Shown: positions 1 through 7,645 of the stretch, one piece after another | How positions within the stretch are numbered: position 1 is the stretch's first letter | Layout of the letters: each line of letters opens with the position of its first letter | NCBI GenBank assembly: GCA_905215525.1 | Contig: CAJMQJ010000004.1 | Coordinates: 1 to 64,000 of the forward strand | Direction of reading: 5' to 3' | DNA length: 64,000 nt | Source of the DNA: an uncultured bacterium | Lineage (GTDB): Bacteria > Actinomycetota > Coriobacteriia > Coriobacteriales > Coriobacteriaceae | Notes under the pieces: generated by a model | Database searches by the model: none | Told to the model about the DNA's origin: nothing | What the model saw: only the letters and a program-made list of their open reading frames with translations | Translations under genes and position numbers: made by a program

Positions 1-322
1 ACGAGCGGGGGCTCCTGTCGTTTCCGTGCCCCTGGATTGGGTCATAGTGTCTGTCCGTCCTCTGCCTGCGGCGCTTTCCATTGTTGGTGCAGGGGCGCTT
101 TGCCTACTCTGGCGGGCTTTCGCTGGCTTATGCTTAACCTGCGACGTTTTCATTGTTGGTGCTGAGTGCCTTGTTTCCCGTTCCAAATGAGCCACCCCGG
201 GTCCCCGGCGGTTGCGGTGGGCGTGTTTGGTTGGTGCCTGTTGATGGCCTGGGCATCGGGGAGGGCAGGCTCCGTTATAATCGCGTAGGAACTTAATTTA
301 CGAAACGGGACGGGAGCCATAC
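1..322. other. Intergenic stretch before the DUF1846 gene
   Basis: No convincing gene is visible. Frame 1 is open for the first 160 bases, but its translation is Cys/Trp-rich and unlike any family I recognise. A 16-base word TTTYCATTGTTGGTGC occurs twice, at 75-90 and 147-162. A TATAAT hexamer at 276-281 lies about 40 bases before the first gene and is the likely -10 element; no good -35 is seen at the usual distance. Confidence 0.5.
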
Positions 323-1804
323 ATGCGCCAGGGTTTCGACAACGCGAAGTATATCGAGCTGCAGGCCGCTCATATTAAGGAGCGCATCTCGCAGTTTGGT
401 GGCAAGCTCTATTTGGAGTTTGGCGGTAAGCTGTTCGATGACTATCATGCGAGCCGAGTGCTGCCGGGTTTTGAACCGGACAGCAAGTTCCGCATGCTCA
501 AGAGCATCGCCGACGATGTCGAGGTTATCATCGCGATCAACGCGAACCACATCGAGAAAAACAAGGCTCGTGGTGACCTTGGCATTACCTATGACGAGGA
601 TGTGCTGCGCCTGGTTGACCTGTTCCGCGGCAACGGCTTTGCCGTCGCGGCTGTGGTTATCACCCAGTACGCCGGCCAGCCTGCTGCCGATGTGTTCCGC
701 AACCGCTTGAACGCGCTCGGTATTCCCGCCAAGCTGCACTATCCCATCGAGGGGTATCCGCACGATGTCGATCTGATCGTGTCCGACGATGGCTACGGCA
801 AGAACGAGTTTGTCGAGACCACGCGTCCGCTCGTTGTCGTGACGGCACCCGGCCCCGGCTCGGGCAAGCTCGCCACTTGCCTCTCGCAGCTGTATCACGA
901 GCATAAGCACGGTACCGCCGCCGGCTATGCCAAGTTTGAGACCTTCCCGGTCTGGAATCTTCCTCTGACGCATCCGGTCAATATTGCCTACGAGGCCGCC
1001 ACGGCTGACCTCGACGACGCCAATATCATCGATTCGTTCCACCTTGAGGCCTACAACAAGACCACGGTCAACTACAACCGTGACGTCGAGGCCTTCCCGG
1101 TAGTCCGTGCCCTGATGGAAAAGATCCTGGGCAAGAGCCCCTACCAGAGCCCTACGGACATGGGCGTCAATATGGTCGGCTTTGCCATCACCGATGACGA
1201 TGCCTGCCGCGACGCTTCCAAGATGGAGATCGTCCGCCGCTACTTTACCGCGGTCGAAAATGTGCGCCGTACCGGCGTGGGCGATGAGCAAGTCGACCGT
1301 CTCAAGATTATTATGAAGAAAGCCGGCATCGATAAGAACTACTCACCGGCGCGCTCGGCGGCCCTCACCAGGGAGCAGCTGACGGGTGGTCCCGTGGGTG
1401 CCATGGTCATGCCCGATGGCTCCGTGGTGACCGGTAAGACCTCCACGCGCCTGGGCGCCGCAAGTTCGCTCATTATGAACGCCCTCAAGCATGTCTCGGG
1501 CGTCGACCTTGAGCTCGAGGTCATTAGCGATGAGGCGATCGAGCCCATCAGCAAGCTCAAGACGCATTTCCTGGGAAGTAAAAACCCGCGCCTCCACACC
1601 GACGAGACGCTTATGGCGCTGTCGATCACCTCGGCCACGAGTGAGACGGCCGCTCGCGTCCTTTTGGGCCTGGAGCAGTTGCGCGGTTGCGATGCCTTCT
1701 TTAGCGTGATCATCTCGCCGACGGACGAGACGGTACTGCGCAAACTGGGTATCAACGTGTGCTGCGAGCCCAAGTTTGAGCGCCGCGGTTTCTTCCATCG
1801 CTAA
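323..1804 (+). CDS. DUF1846 (UPF0371) family protein
   Basis: This 493-residue protein matches the DUF1846/UPF0371 family from end to end, including the N-terminal segment with KYIELQAAHIKERI and the phrase APGPGSGKLATCLSQLYHEH near residue 180, which resembles a nucleotide-binding loop. The length is normal for the family. Members are cytosolic and have known structures, but no settled biochemical role, so none is assigned. The ATG is preceded by a purine-rich GGGACGGGAG about 7 bases upstream and by a TATAAT at 276-281. It appears to be a single-gene unit, closed by a hairpin terminator at 1840-1871. Confidence 0.9.
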   Translation: MRQGFDNAKYIELQAAHIKERISQFGGKLYLEFGGKLFDDYHASRVLPGFEPDSKFRMLKSIADDVEVIIAINANHIEKNKARGDLGITYDEDVLRLVDLFRGNGFAVAAVVITQYAGQPAADVFRNRLNALGIPAKLHYPIEGYPHDVDLIVSDDGYGKNEFVETTRPLVVVTAPGPGSGKLATCLSQLYHEHKHGTAAGYAKFETFPVWNLPLTHPVNIAYEAATADLDDANIIDSFHLEAYNKTTVNYNRDVEAFPVVRALMEKILGKSPYQSPTDMGVNMVGFAITDDDACRDASKMEIVRRYFTAVENVRRTGVGDEQVDRLKIIMKKAGIDKNYSPARSAALTREQLTGGPVGAMVMPDGSVVTGKTSTRLGAASSLIMNALKHVSGVDLELEVISDEAIEPISKLKTHFLGSKNPRLHTDETLMALSITSATSETAARVLLGLEQLRGCDAFFSVIISPTDETVLRKLGINVCCEPKFERRGFFHR

Positions 1805-1839
1805 GTTTGAAGCACCGCGGTAATTGCATTGCATTTTGG

Positions 1840-1871
1840 CCGTATCGGGTTAGCGCCCGGTACGGTTTTTT
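1840..1871 (+). terminator. Intrinsic terminator after DUF1846 gene
   Basis: A 10-bp stem (CCGTATCGGG / CCCGGTACGG, one G-U pair) with a six-base loop is followed at once by six T residues. It lies 36 bases after the DUF1846 stop codon. Confidence 0.88.
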
Positions 1872-2060
1872 GATCAATAAAGCGCCTATTTCGGCGAAAA
1901 ATAGCCGTTTACCTGCCTAGAAACAATTTGAGCGGTATACAATAACCATAACTGTTTCATCCTTAGCGGGATGCCGCATGATGGATATTACTTGCCATCG
2001 TGAGGTGTGTCGGTCGCGCACGGCGCGTTAGATGCTCGTGCTCGGTTTGAGGAGGCTGCT

Positions 2061-2399
2061 ATGGCGGGCAAGGGTCGTGCGAGTGTCAACGATATGAAGC
2101 GTGTCGAGGTGCTGGTGTTGATGGAGATCGCCCAGCAAACCGAAGACAATGGCGGGCCGTATGGTTTCTCGCGCAAAACGCTTGCCGAGCGCGTGGGGGT
2201 TTCGCCGTATCGTGCCCGCGCCGCAATCGATCGCTTGGATTCCGAAGGCATGATTGATGTCGTCTCGCGTTATAGCGACGACGGCGGTCAGCTTGCAAAT
2301 GGCATTTGCCTCACCGAACGTGGCGAGTGGTATCTTGAGGGCGTCCGTACCGGCATGCTCGTTCAGGAAATGCTTGAGGACGAGGTTGCTGATCGATAG
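2061..2399 (+). CDS. Small winged-helix DNA-binding protein
   Basis: This 112-residue protein carries a winged-helix fold. The segment GFSRKTLAERVGVSPYRARAA (about residues 35-55) reads as the helix-turn-helix, and the GQLANGICLTERGEWYLEG region as the wing. It resembles MarR/PadR-like or Rrf2-like small regulators, but I do not recognise a named family. The ATG at 2061 is chosen over an in-frame upstream start because GAGGAGG (2049-2055) sits just before it. A TATACAAT sequence at 1936-1943 may be the -10 of its promoter. The target is unknown; it is monocistronic, ending in the hairpin at 2424-2456. Confidence 0.75.
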   Translation: MAGKGRASVNDMKRVEVLVLMEIAQQTEDNGGPYGFSRKTLAERVGVSPYRARAAIDRLDSEGMIDVVSRYSDDGGQLANGICLTERGEWYLEGVRTGMLVQEMLEDEVADR

Positions 2400-2423
2400 C
2401 AGCATGTAACCCTTGCCATAGCG

Positions 2424-2456
2424 ACGCCGCCTGGGAAACCGGGCGGCGTTTTGTTT
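2424..2456 (+). terminator. Intrinsic terminator after winged-helix gene
   Basis: An 11-bp stem (ACGCCGCCTGG / CCGGGCGGCGT, one G-U pair) closed by a GAAA tetraloop is followed by TTTGTTTC. Confidence 0.9.
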
Positions 2457-2490
2457 CAAGATTGAGAAATGCAATCGCACGCGAGAAAAA

Positions 2491-2519
2491 TTGCGAACGG
2501 TCCGCGGCGCGAGTATTAC
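2491..2519 (+). promoter_or_regulatory. Candidate pyrG promoter
   Basis: TTGCGA (2491-2496), a 17-base spacer and TATTAC (2514-2519) form a plausible sigma70-type promoter about 60 bases before pyrG. An overlapping TACAAT at 2517 is an alternative -10. Confidence 0.4.
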
Positions 2520-2577
2520 AATGAAGACCCGTAAGATGTGGATAAACAACTTCTACGGGAAGCGCAGGTAACTCAAT

Positions 2578-4239
2578 ATGACCAAGCATGTGTTCGTAAC
2601 CGGCGGCGTGGTTTCGTCCCTGGGCAAGGGTATCACCGCGGCCTCGCTGGGCCGTCTGCTCAAGTCGCGTGGCTACAAAGTAACGATGCAGAAGGCCGAC
2701 CCGTATCTGAACGTCGACCCCGGTACCATGAGCCCGTTCCAGCATGGTGAGGTCTTCGTTACCGAGGATGGTTACGAGTCCGACCTGGACTTGGGTCATT
2801 ACGAGCGCTTTATTGATGAGAACCTGACCCGTGATTCCAACTTTACGACTGGTGCCATCTATAAGAGCCTGATCGCCCGTGAACGTCGCGGTGACTTTTT
2901 GGGCGGCACCGTGCAGGTGATTCCGCACGTCACGAACGCCATTAAGGATAAGTTCCGTCGTATTGAGGAGCAGACCGGCTCCGATGTGGTCATCACTGAG
3001 TTGGGTGGCACCATCGGCGACATTGAATCGCAGCCGTTTGTCGAGGCCATTCGCCAGTACCGCAAGGAGGCCGGCCCCGAGAACGTCTGCTACATCCACG
3101 TGTCGCTCGTTCCCTATATCGCCGCCGCCCACGAGGTCAAGACCAAGCCGACGCAACACTCCGTCAAGGAGCTCCGCAGCTTTGGTATCCAGCCCGATAT
3201 TATCGTTCTGCGTTCCGACCACCATATCGACGATGCCATCCGCGGCAAGATCGCAAGCTTCTGCGACGTCGACACCGACTGCGTCTTTACCAATGAGGAC
3301 TGCGCGAGCATCTACGACGTTCCGCAGCTACTCGCCGAGCAGGACTTTGACCTGCGCATTTGCGAGCGTCTGGGTCTCGATCCGCGTGAGCGCGACATGA
3401 GTGAGTGGAACGAGTTCCTGCGCAAGCAGAACCATGCCAACCAGCACGCCGACAAGGTGAAGATCGCCGTCGTGGGCAAGTATACGCAGCTGCCCGATGC
3501 CTACCTGTCGGTTATCGAGGCCCTGCACCACGCGGGCGTCTTCTACGATCGCCATGTGGACGTCCAGCTGGTCGATGGCGAGAGCCTCGACGAGCAGAAC
3601 GTCTCCGAGGTTCTGGGCGACGCCTCGGGCATCCTGGTCCCCGGCGGCTTTGGCAAGCGCGCCCTGGAGGGCAAGATCCTCGCGGCCGAGTTCGCCCGCG
3701 AGCACAAAATTCCGTATCTGGGCATTTGCCTGGGTATGCAGGTGGCCGTGTGCGAATTTGCCCGCAACGTCGTCGGCCTTGCCGGCGCCAGCTCCTCTGA
3801 GTTCGATCCGGACGGCCCGTTTAGCGTCATCGATCTGATGAGCTCGCAGGAGGACGTGACCGAGAAGGGCGGCACCATGCGCCTGGGCGCCTATCCGTGC
3901 AAGCTCGCCGCCGATACCCTTGCTCGCGAGGCATATGGCGAGGATCTCGTCTACGAGCGTCACCGTCACCGCTTTGAGTTTAACAACGCCTTCCGCGACC
4001 AGCTCGAGGACGCCGGCTTGGTTATCTCTGGCCTCTCACCCGACGAGCGCCTGGTCGAGATGGTCGAGCTGCCGCGCGACGTGCATCCGTGGTATGTGGC
4101 AACCCAGGCTCACCCCGAGTTCAAGAGCCGTCCGACCAACCCGCAGCCGCTGTTCCGAGAGTTCGTGCGTGCCTCGATCGGTCAGCACGAGGGTGTCGAT
4201 CGCCTACAGGTGACGCCCATGAACCTCGCTACGGACTAA
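2578..4239 (+). CDS. pyrG: CTP synthase
   Basis: CTP synthase makes CTP from UTP, ATP and glutamine in the cytosol. The 553-residue length is typical. The N-terminal amidoligase domain opens with TKHVFVTGGVVSSLGKG, the family hallmark with its P-loop-like segment. The C-terminal class I glutamine amidotransferase domain has the nucleophile Cys384 in GICLGMQ and the His512/Glu514 pair in HPEF. The next gene, xerD, starts two bases after the stop, so the two are probably cotranscribed. No broken motifs were seen. Confidence 0.98.
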   Translation: MTKHVFVTGGVVSSLGKGITAASLGRLLKSRGYKVTMQKADPYLNVDPGTMSPFQHGEVFVTEDGYESDLDLGHYERFIDENLTRDSNFTTGAIYKSLIARERRGDFLGGTVQVIPHVTNAIKDKFRRIEEQTGSDVVITELGGTIGDIESQPFVEAIRQYRKEAGPENVCYIHVSLVPYIAAAHEVKTKPTQHSVKELRSFGIQPDIIVLRSDHHIDDAIRGKIASFCDVDTDCVFTNEDCASIYDVPQLLAEQDFDLRICERLGLDPRERDMSEWNEFLRKQNHANQHADKVKIAVVGKYTQLPDAYLSVIEALHHAGVFYDRHVDVQLVDGESLDEQNVSEVLGDASGILVPGGFGKRALEGKILAAEFAREHKIPYLGICLGMQVAVCEFARNVVGLAGASSSEFDPDGPFSVIDLMSSQEDVTEKGGTMRLGAYPCKLAADTLAREAYGEDLVYERHRHRFEFNNAFRDQLEDAGLVISGLSPDERLVEMVELPRDVHPWYVATQAHPEFKSRPTNPQPLFREFVRASIGQHEGVDRLQVTPMNLATD

Positions 4240-4241
4240 GG

Positions 4242-5183
4242 GTGCCGGCGAACAAAGAACATACCGAAGCTACTCCCTCGTCGCTCGCCGTGGCGGCGGG
4301 GGAGTATCTCGATTACCTCGCGGTCGAGCGGGGTTTGGCGCGCAACACGATTGCGGCCTATCGACGTGACCTGACGACGTACTGCGCCTATCTGGAGCGG
4401 GCGGGTATTGTGTCTTTTGAAGAGGTGACCCGTCAGGTCGTGGAGGGCTTTGTCGCCGACCGTCGGGATGGGGGCTATTCCGATGCCTCGGTGGAGCGTG
4501 CGCTTGCGGCCGTGAAGGGTCTGCATGCCTTTTTGGTGCGCGATGGGGCTGTGGCCCAAAATCCAACGGCGGCGTTGCGCCTGCCTAAAAAGGCTGAGCG
4601 TTTGCCGGAGTATCTATCGGTGGAGGATGTCTCGGCGCTGCTCGATCAAGACTTCCCCGAGGGCGAGATGGGCTTGCGCGACCATGCCATCTTGGAAGTG
4701 CTCTACGGATGCGGCTTGCGTGTGAGCGAGTTGGTGGGGCTCGATGTGGGCGATATCCATATCGACGATGGCTTTGTGCTCGTTCGCGGTAAGGGCTCAA
4801 AGGAACGCCTGTCCCCGCTGGTGGGAAGCGCGGCGCGAGCTCTGACGCTCTATGTAACTGAGGGGCGTTCTCGCTTGGCGGCCCATGCCCACGGAACCGA
4901 GACCTCGGCGGTCTTTTTAAATAAGAACGGCCGCCGTCTGTCGCGCCAGGGCATCCATGCCATCTGTGAGCGCTACGGGCGCCAGGTGGGGCTGGTGGGA
5001 CTCCATCCCCATACGCTGCGTCACTCCTTTGCCACCCATATGCTTGCGGGCGGTGCAGACCTCCGTGTGCTACAGGAGATCTTGGGACATGCCGATATAT
5101 CGACCACGCAGGTCTACACGCATGTCGATCGTACGCAACTGACCGAGGTCTATCTGGCGGCGCACCCGCTGGCACATCGTTAA
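4242..5183 (+). CDS. xerD: Site-specific tyrosine recombinase (XerD type)
   Basis: This 313-residue tyrosine recombinase has an N-terminal SAM-like core-binding domain (about residues 20-110) and a catalytic domain with the full set Arg160, Lys184, His257/Arg260 (HTLRH), His283 and Tyr292 as nucleophile. Size and LxxLR-type motifs fit XerC/XerD chromosome-dimer resolvases. I call it XerD because it is a single chromosomal copy next to housekeeping genes, but XerC cannot be excluded. GTG at 4242 is chosen as start because it follows the pyrG stop directly; the in-frame ATG further upstream would lie inside pyrG. The long hairpin at 5217-5287 ends the unit. Confidence 0.93.
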   Translation: MPANKEHTEATPSSLAVAAGEYLDYLAVERGLARNTIAAYRRDLTTYCAYLERAGIVSFEEVTRQVVEGFVADRRDGGYSDASVERALAAVKGLHAFLVRDGAVAQNPTAALRLPKKAERLPEYLSVEDVSALLDQDFPEGEMGLRDHAILEVLYGCGLRVSELVGLDVGDIHIDDGFVLVRGKGSKERLSPLVGSAARALTLYVTEGRSRLAAHAHGTETSAVFLNKNGRRLSRQGIHAICERYGRQVGLVGLHPHTLRHSFATHMLAGGADLRVLQEILGHADISTTQVYTHVDRTQLTEVYLAAHPLAHR

Positions 5184-5216
5184 CACATCGCTGGCCTGCA
5201 TATCTATAGGTATTTG

Positions 5217-5287
5217 GGGACGGGCCCCAGATTGCCGCGGCGTGCTTTTGCGCGCGCATGGGCAATCTGGGGCCCGTCCCATTTTTT
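5217..5287 (+). terminator. Long palindromic terminator after xerD
   Basis: Perfect 20-bp arms (5217-5236 and 5261-5280) flank a 24-base loop rich in GCGC and are followed by a run of six T residues (5282-5287). The stem is much longer than a normal intrinsic terminator, and its outer part carries a GGGCCC core shared with palindromes elsewhere in the window. Confidence 0.85.
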
Positions 5288-5503
5288 GCCACTTGTCGTC
5301 GCGGTGGTGGGCCGCATGTGCCTTGGGTGGGGGAGTTTGGGGGCGATGTGAACGGCATGTAAAGGGACGCAAAAATCGCCTCAAGGTCAACTTGAAGGTT
5401 GAGGTTGAAAGGCGGGGTGCCACAGGTGGCATCCCGCCGTTGCTGTAAACACAACATATTGTGTTTTCGAACATATGATTGGGGGGTGTTTTGCAATATA
5501 TGG

Positions 5504-5562
5504 TGGGTGGAGTGGTGGGGCGGGGTGGGGGAAGGGGTGGGGAAAGGTGTTGAAAAATGGGG
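5504..5562 (+). promoter_or_regulatory. Predicted MraZ operator (TGGGG repeats)
   Basis: TGGGT at 5504 and TGGGG at 5516, 5526, 5538 and 5558 form a direct-repeat array, with one pair exactly 10 bp apart. MraZ proteins of other bacteria bind TGGG repeats with a 10-bp period upstream of their own gene, so this is a likely autoregulatory operator. The last box lies inside the spacer of the mraZ promoter. Confidence 0.7.
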
Positions 5563-5578
5563 CGGTTCCCCATATTAT
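5550..5578 (+). promoter_or_regulatory. Promoter of the mraZ/dcw operon
   Basis: TTGAAA (5550-5555), a 17-base spacer and TATTAT (5573-5578) give a near-consensus promoter about 65 bases before the mraZ start. The spacer contains a GGGG...CCCC dyad and the last TGGGG box. Confidence 0.75.
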
Positions 5579-5646
5579 TAATGACGTCGACAGGCGGGGT
5601 GGTTCCCCGCGTACGTGCCATCTGAGTAACCGAGGGGAGGGCGCAC

Positions 5647-6081
5647 ATGGGAATGACTGGTGCATACGAGCGCAATCTCGATGCAAAAGGTCGTCTGTCC
5701 CTGCCTGCACCCCTTCGCGAGGAGCTTGGAGAGCACGTTCGCGTGTTCAAAGCCCTGGATGTCGATGCTCTGTACGTGTTCTCTGCCGAGGCCTTCGATA
5801 AGTGGGTCGAAGGACTCTTCGCGGGTCGTGAGGGCCACGAGGGTTTTAACCCGCGTGACATTAATGACCAGAAGCTCATGAGGGCGATCAACAAGCGCAC
5901 CACGTCGATGGACGTGGACAGCGCCGGTCGTATCGGTCTTTCCGAGTCTCTCCGCAAGCAGGCGAACCTCGACCGCGAGGTCACGGTTGTGGGCAACTAC
6001 GACCACCTTGAGGTTTGGGATCGCGCCGCGGCCGATGAGGACGATGACGATGAGGCCCTGCTGGACCTCTTCTTCTCGTAA
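5647..6081 (+). CDS. mraZ: Transcriptional regulator MraZ
   Basis: MraZ is a small DNA-binding protein with two AbrB-like swapped-hairpin repeats that controls the division/cell-wall operon it heads. The 144-residue protein shows both repeats: N-terminal GAYERNLDAKGRLSLPAPLRE and a second DSAGRIGLSESLRKQA near residue 100. The C-terminus is acidic (ADEDDDDEALLD). GAGGGGAGGG just upstream is a strong ribosome site for ATG 5647. It is first gene of the dcw string, and rsmH starts 20 bases after it. Operator boxes at 5504-5562 suggest autoregulation. Confidence 0.95.
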   Translation: MGMTGAYERNLDAKGRLSLPAPLREELGEHVRVFKALDVDALYVFSAEAFDKWVEGLFAGREGHEGFNPRDINDQKLMRAINKRTTSMDVDSAGRIGLSESLRKQANLDREVTVVGNYDHLEVWDRAAADEDDDDEALLDLFFS

Positions 6082-6101
6082 GGGCAAGGCACGGGTAACG
6101 G

Positions 6102-7067
6102 ATGGAGCGTGGGATCTTGACACAAGAATATCGGCATGAACCTGTCATGCTCGGCGAAGTGCTTGAGTCGCTGCGGCTAAAGAGCGGCTCCGTTGTCTGC
6201 GATTGCACCCTTGGCGGTGCCGGCCATTCGGTAAAGATGGCCGCGCAGGTGGGGGAGACGGGCCTTTTGCTCGGCGTCGACCAGGACGACATGGCCCTCG
6301 AGGCCGCTGGCGCCCGTCTGGACCGCGAGGTTCCCGGCGTTCCGCACCAGCTGCTGAAGGGCAACTTCGGCGACTTGGACGAGCTGCTTTGCTCGGCCGA
6401 GGTGCCCGGGGTCGATGGCTTCCTGTTCGATTTGGGCGTTTCGTCGCCGCAACTCGATATCCCTGGCAGGGGCTTTTCGTATAACGAGGACGCCCCATTG
6501 GACATGCGGATGGATCCGGGTAATAACACCTTAAACGCAGCTGAGGTCATCAACACCTATAACGAACACGACCTCGCCCGGATTCTACGCGTCTACGGCG
6601 AAGAGAAGTTCGCCTCGCAGATCGCGCGCGAGATCGTGCGCCGCCGCGAGCAAGAACCGATCGAAACCACCGGCCAATTTGTCGAGATCATCAAGGCAGG
6701 TATCCCGGCTGCCGCTCGTCGGCATGGCGGACACCCGGCCAAGAAAAGTTTCCAGGCCATTCGCATCGAGGTCAATCACGAGCTCGATGTGCTCGAACGA
6801 GGGCTTGATGCCGCCACCAGGTGGCTCAACCCGGGCGGACGTATCTGCGTCATCTCGTATCACTCGCTCGAGGACCGTATCGTAAAGAACCACTTTAAGG
6901 AGATGAGCCAGGGGTGCACGTGTCCGCCGGAGATTCCGGTGTGCGTGTGCGGCAACGTGCCGATACTCAAGGTCATCACCCGCAAACCCTTGGTTGCCCA
7001 GCCTGATGAGGTTGAGCGCAACCCTCGGGCGAGATCAGCCAAAATCCGCGTGGCGCAGCGTCTGTAG
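6102..7067 (+). CDS. rsmH: 16S rRNA m4C1402 methyltransferase
   Basis: RsmH (MraW) methylates N4 of cytosine 1402 in 16S rRNA using S-adenosylmethionine. The 321-residue protein has the family start HEPVMLGEVLESL, the SAM-binding loop DCTLGGAGHS, GVDQD as motif II, and the conserved FDLGVSSPQLD and ISYHSLEDRIVK segments. A TTG at 6117 with a better-placed GGAG is an alternative start, which would shorten the protein by five residues. Position after mraZ is standard. Confidence 0.96.
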   Translation: MERGILTQEYRHEPVMLGEVLESLRLKSGSVVCDCTLGGAGHSVKMAAQVGETGLLLGVDQDDMALEAAGARLDREVPGVPHQLLKGNFGDLDELLCSAEVPGVDGFLFDLGVSSPQLDIPGRGFSYNEDAPLDMRMDPGNNTLNAAEVINTYNEHDLARILRVYGEEKFASQIAREIVRRREQEPIETTGQFVEIIKAGIPAAARRHGGHPAKKSFQAIRIEVNHELDVLERGLDAATRWLNPGGRICVISYHSLEDRIVKNHFKEMSQGCTCPPEIPVCVCGNVPILKVITRKPLVAQPDEVERNPRARSAKIRVAQRL

Positions 7068-7157
7068 GCACGACCGCGCGATATTGGACCTCCCGCTCGC
7101 ACCATAAACGAAGCTTAAACACACTACCAACGTACTCGGGATGGGAGGCGGCATATC

Positions 7158-7628
7158 ATGGGCTACAACACTTCAAGCGCAGCACTCGCCTATGATATGA
7201 ACGCCATGCCCGCCTATCGTGAGACGCCGCAGGCCCCCGTTGCTCCCCGTGAGCAGCGCACGCCGCGCTTTGATGTCTACACGGGCGCGGGCCGTCAGGC
7301 AAACCAGGCGGTAAGCCCGGTTTTCATGAGCGTTCTTAAAACGTTTTGCATCATTGCGGCCATCTTCATGACGATCGGCGTCGCCCGCGTGGCGCTCGCC
7401 GGCGTTACGGCCCAGGTGCTCAACAGCAACGCCGAGCTTACCAACACGCTCGAAAAGGCGACCGATGAGAGCTCCGACCTGGAGGTCATGCATTCGGTCT
7501 ATGGCGCCGACACGCGTATTCGCGACCTTGCGGGCGCTTATGGCATGGTGGAGCCCAGCGAGAGCGTTACACTTGACTTTTCGCAGGATGCAGCCGCGGG
7601 CGCCAACGCGACCGCGACCGCTCAGTAG
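7158..7628 (+). CDS. FtsL-like septum protein
   Basis: This 156-residue protein has a cytosolic N-terminal tail of about 55 residues, one membrane segment (about residues 60-82, FCIIAAIFMTIGVARVALAGV) and a short heptad-like extracytoplasmic stretch. That architecture and the slot between rsmH and ftsI are those of FtsL, which bridges FtsQ and FtsI/FtsW at the septum. FtsL sequences diverge quickly, so the call rests on topology and position. Ala/Thr-rich residues at the C-terminus look disordered. The ATG follows GGGAGG. Confidence 0.75.
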   Translation: MGYNTSSAALAYDMNAMPAYRETPQAPVAPREQRTPRFDVYTGAGRQANQAVSPVFMSVLKTFCIIAAIFMTIGVARVALAGVTAQVLNSNAELTNTLEKATDESSDLEVMHSVYGADTRIRDLAGAYGMVEPSESVTLDFSQDAAAGANATATAQ

Positions 7629-7645
7629 CAAGACGGTAGCTGAGT

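Larger units (their letters stand above)
5184..5646. other. Regulatory gap between xerD and mraZ
   Basis: No gene is seen. The gap holds the xerD terminator palindrome (5217-5287), a 13-bp hairpin (GGCGGGGTGCCAC / GTGGCATCCCGCC, 5411-5438), an 8-bp hairpin (AAACACAA / TTGTGTTT, 5447-5466), a strongly G-rich block (5498-5562) and the mraZ promoter. Confidence 0.7.

Noticed and set aside
1..161. Open frame at the left edge as a gene end
   Set aside because: The translation is Cys/Trp-rich with a repeated FHCWC word and no similarity to known proteins.
5379..5404. An imperfect CCTCAA...TTGAGG dyad resembling a MerR-type operator
   Set aside because: The arms are short, the centre does not match a 19-bp MerR spacer, and there is no MerR gene or promoter fitting it nearby.
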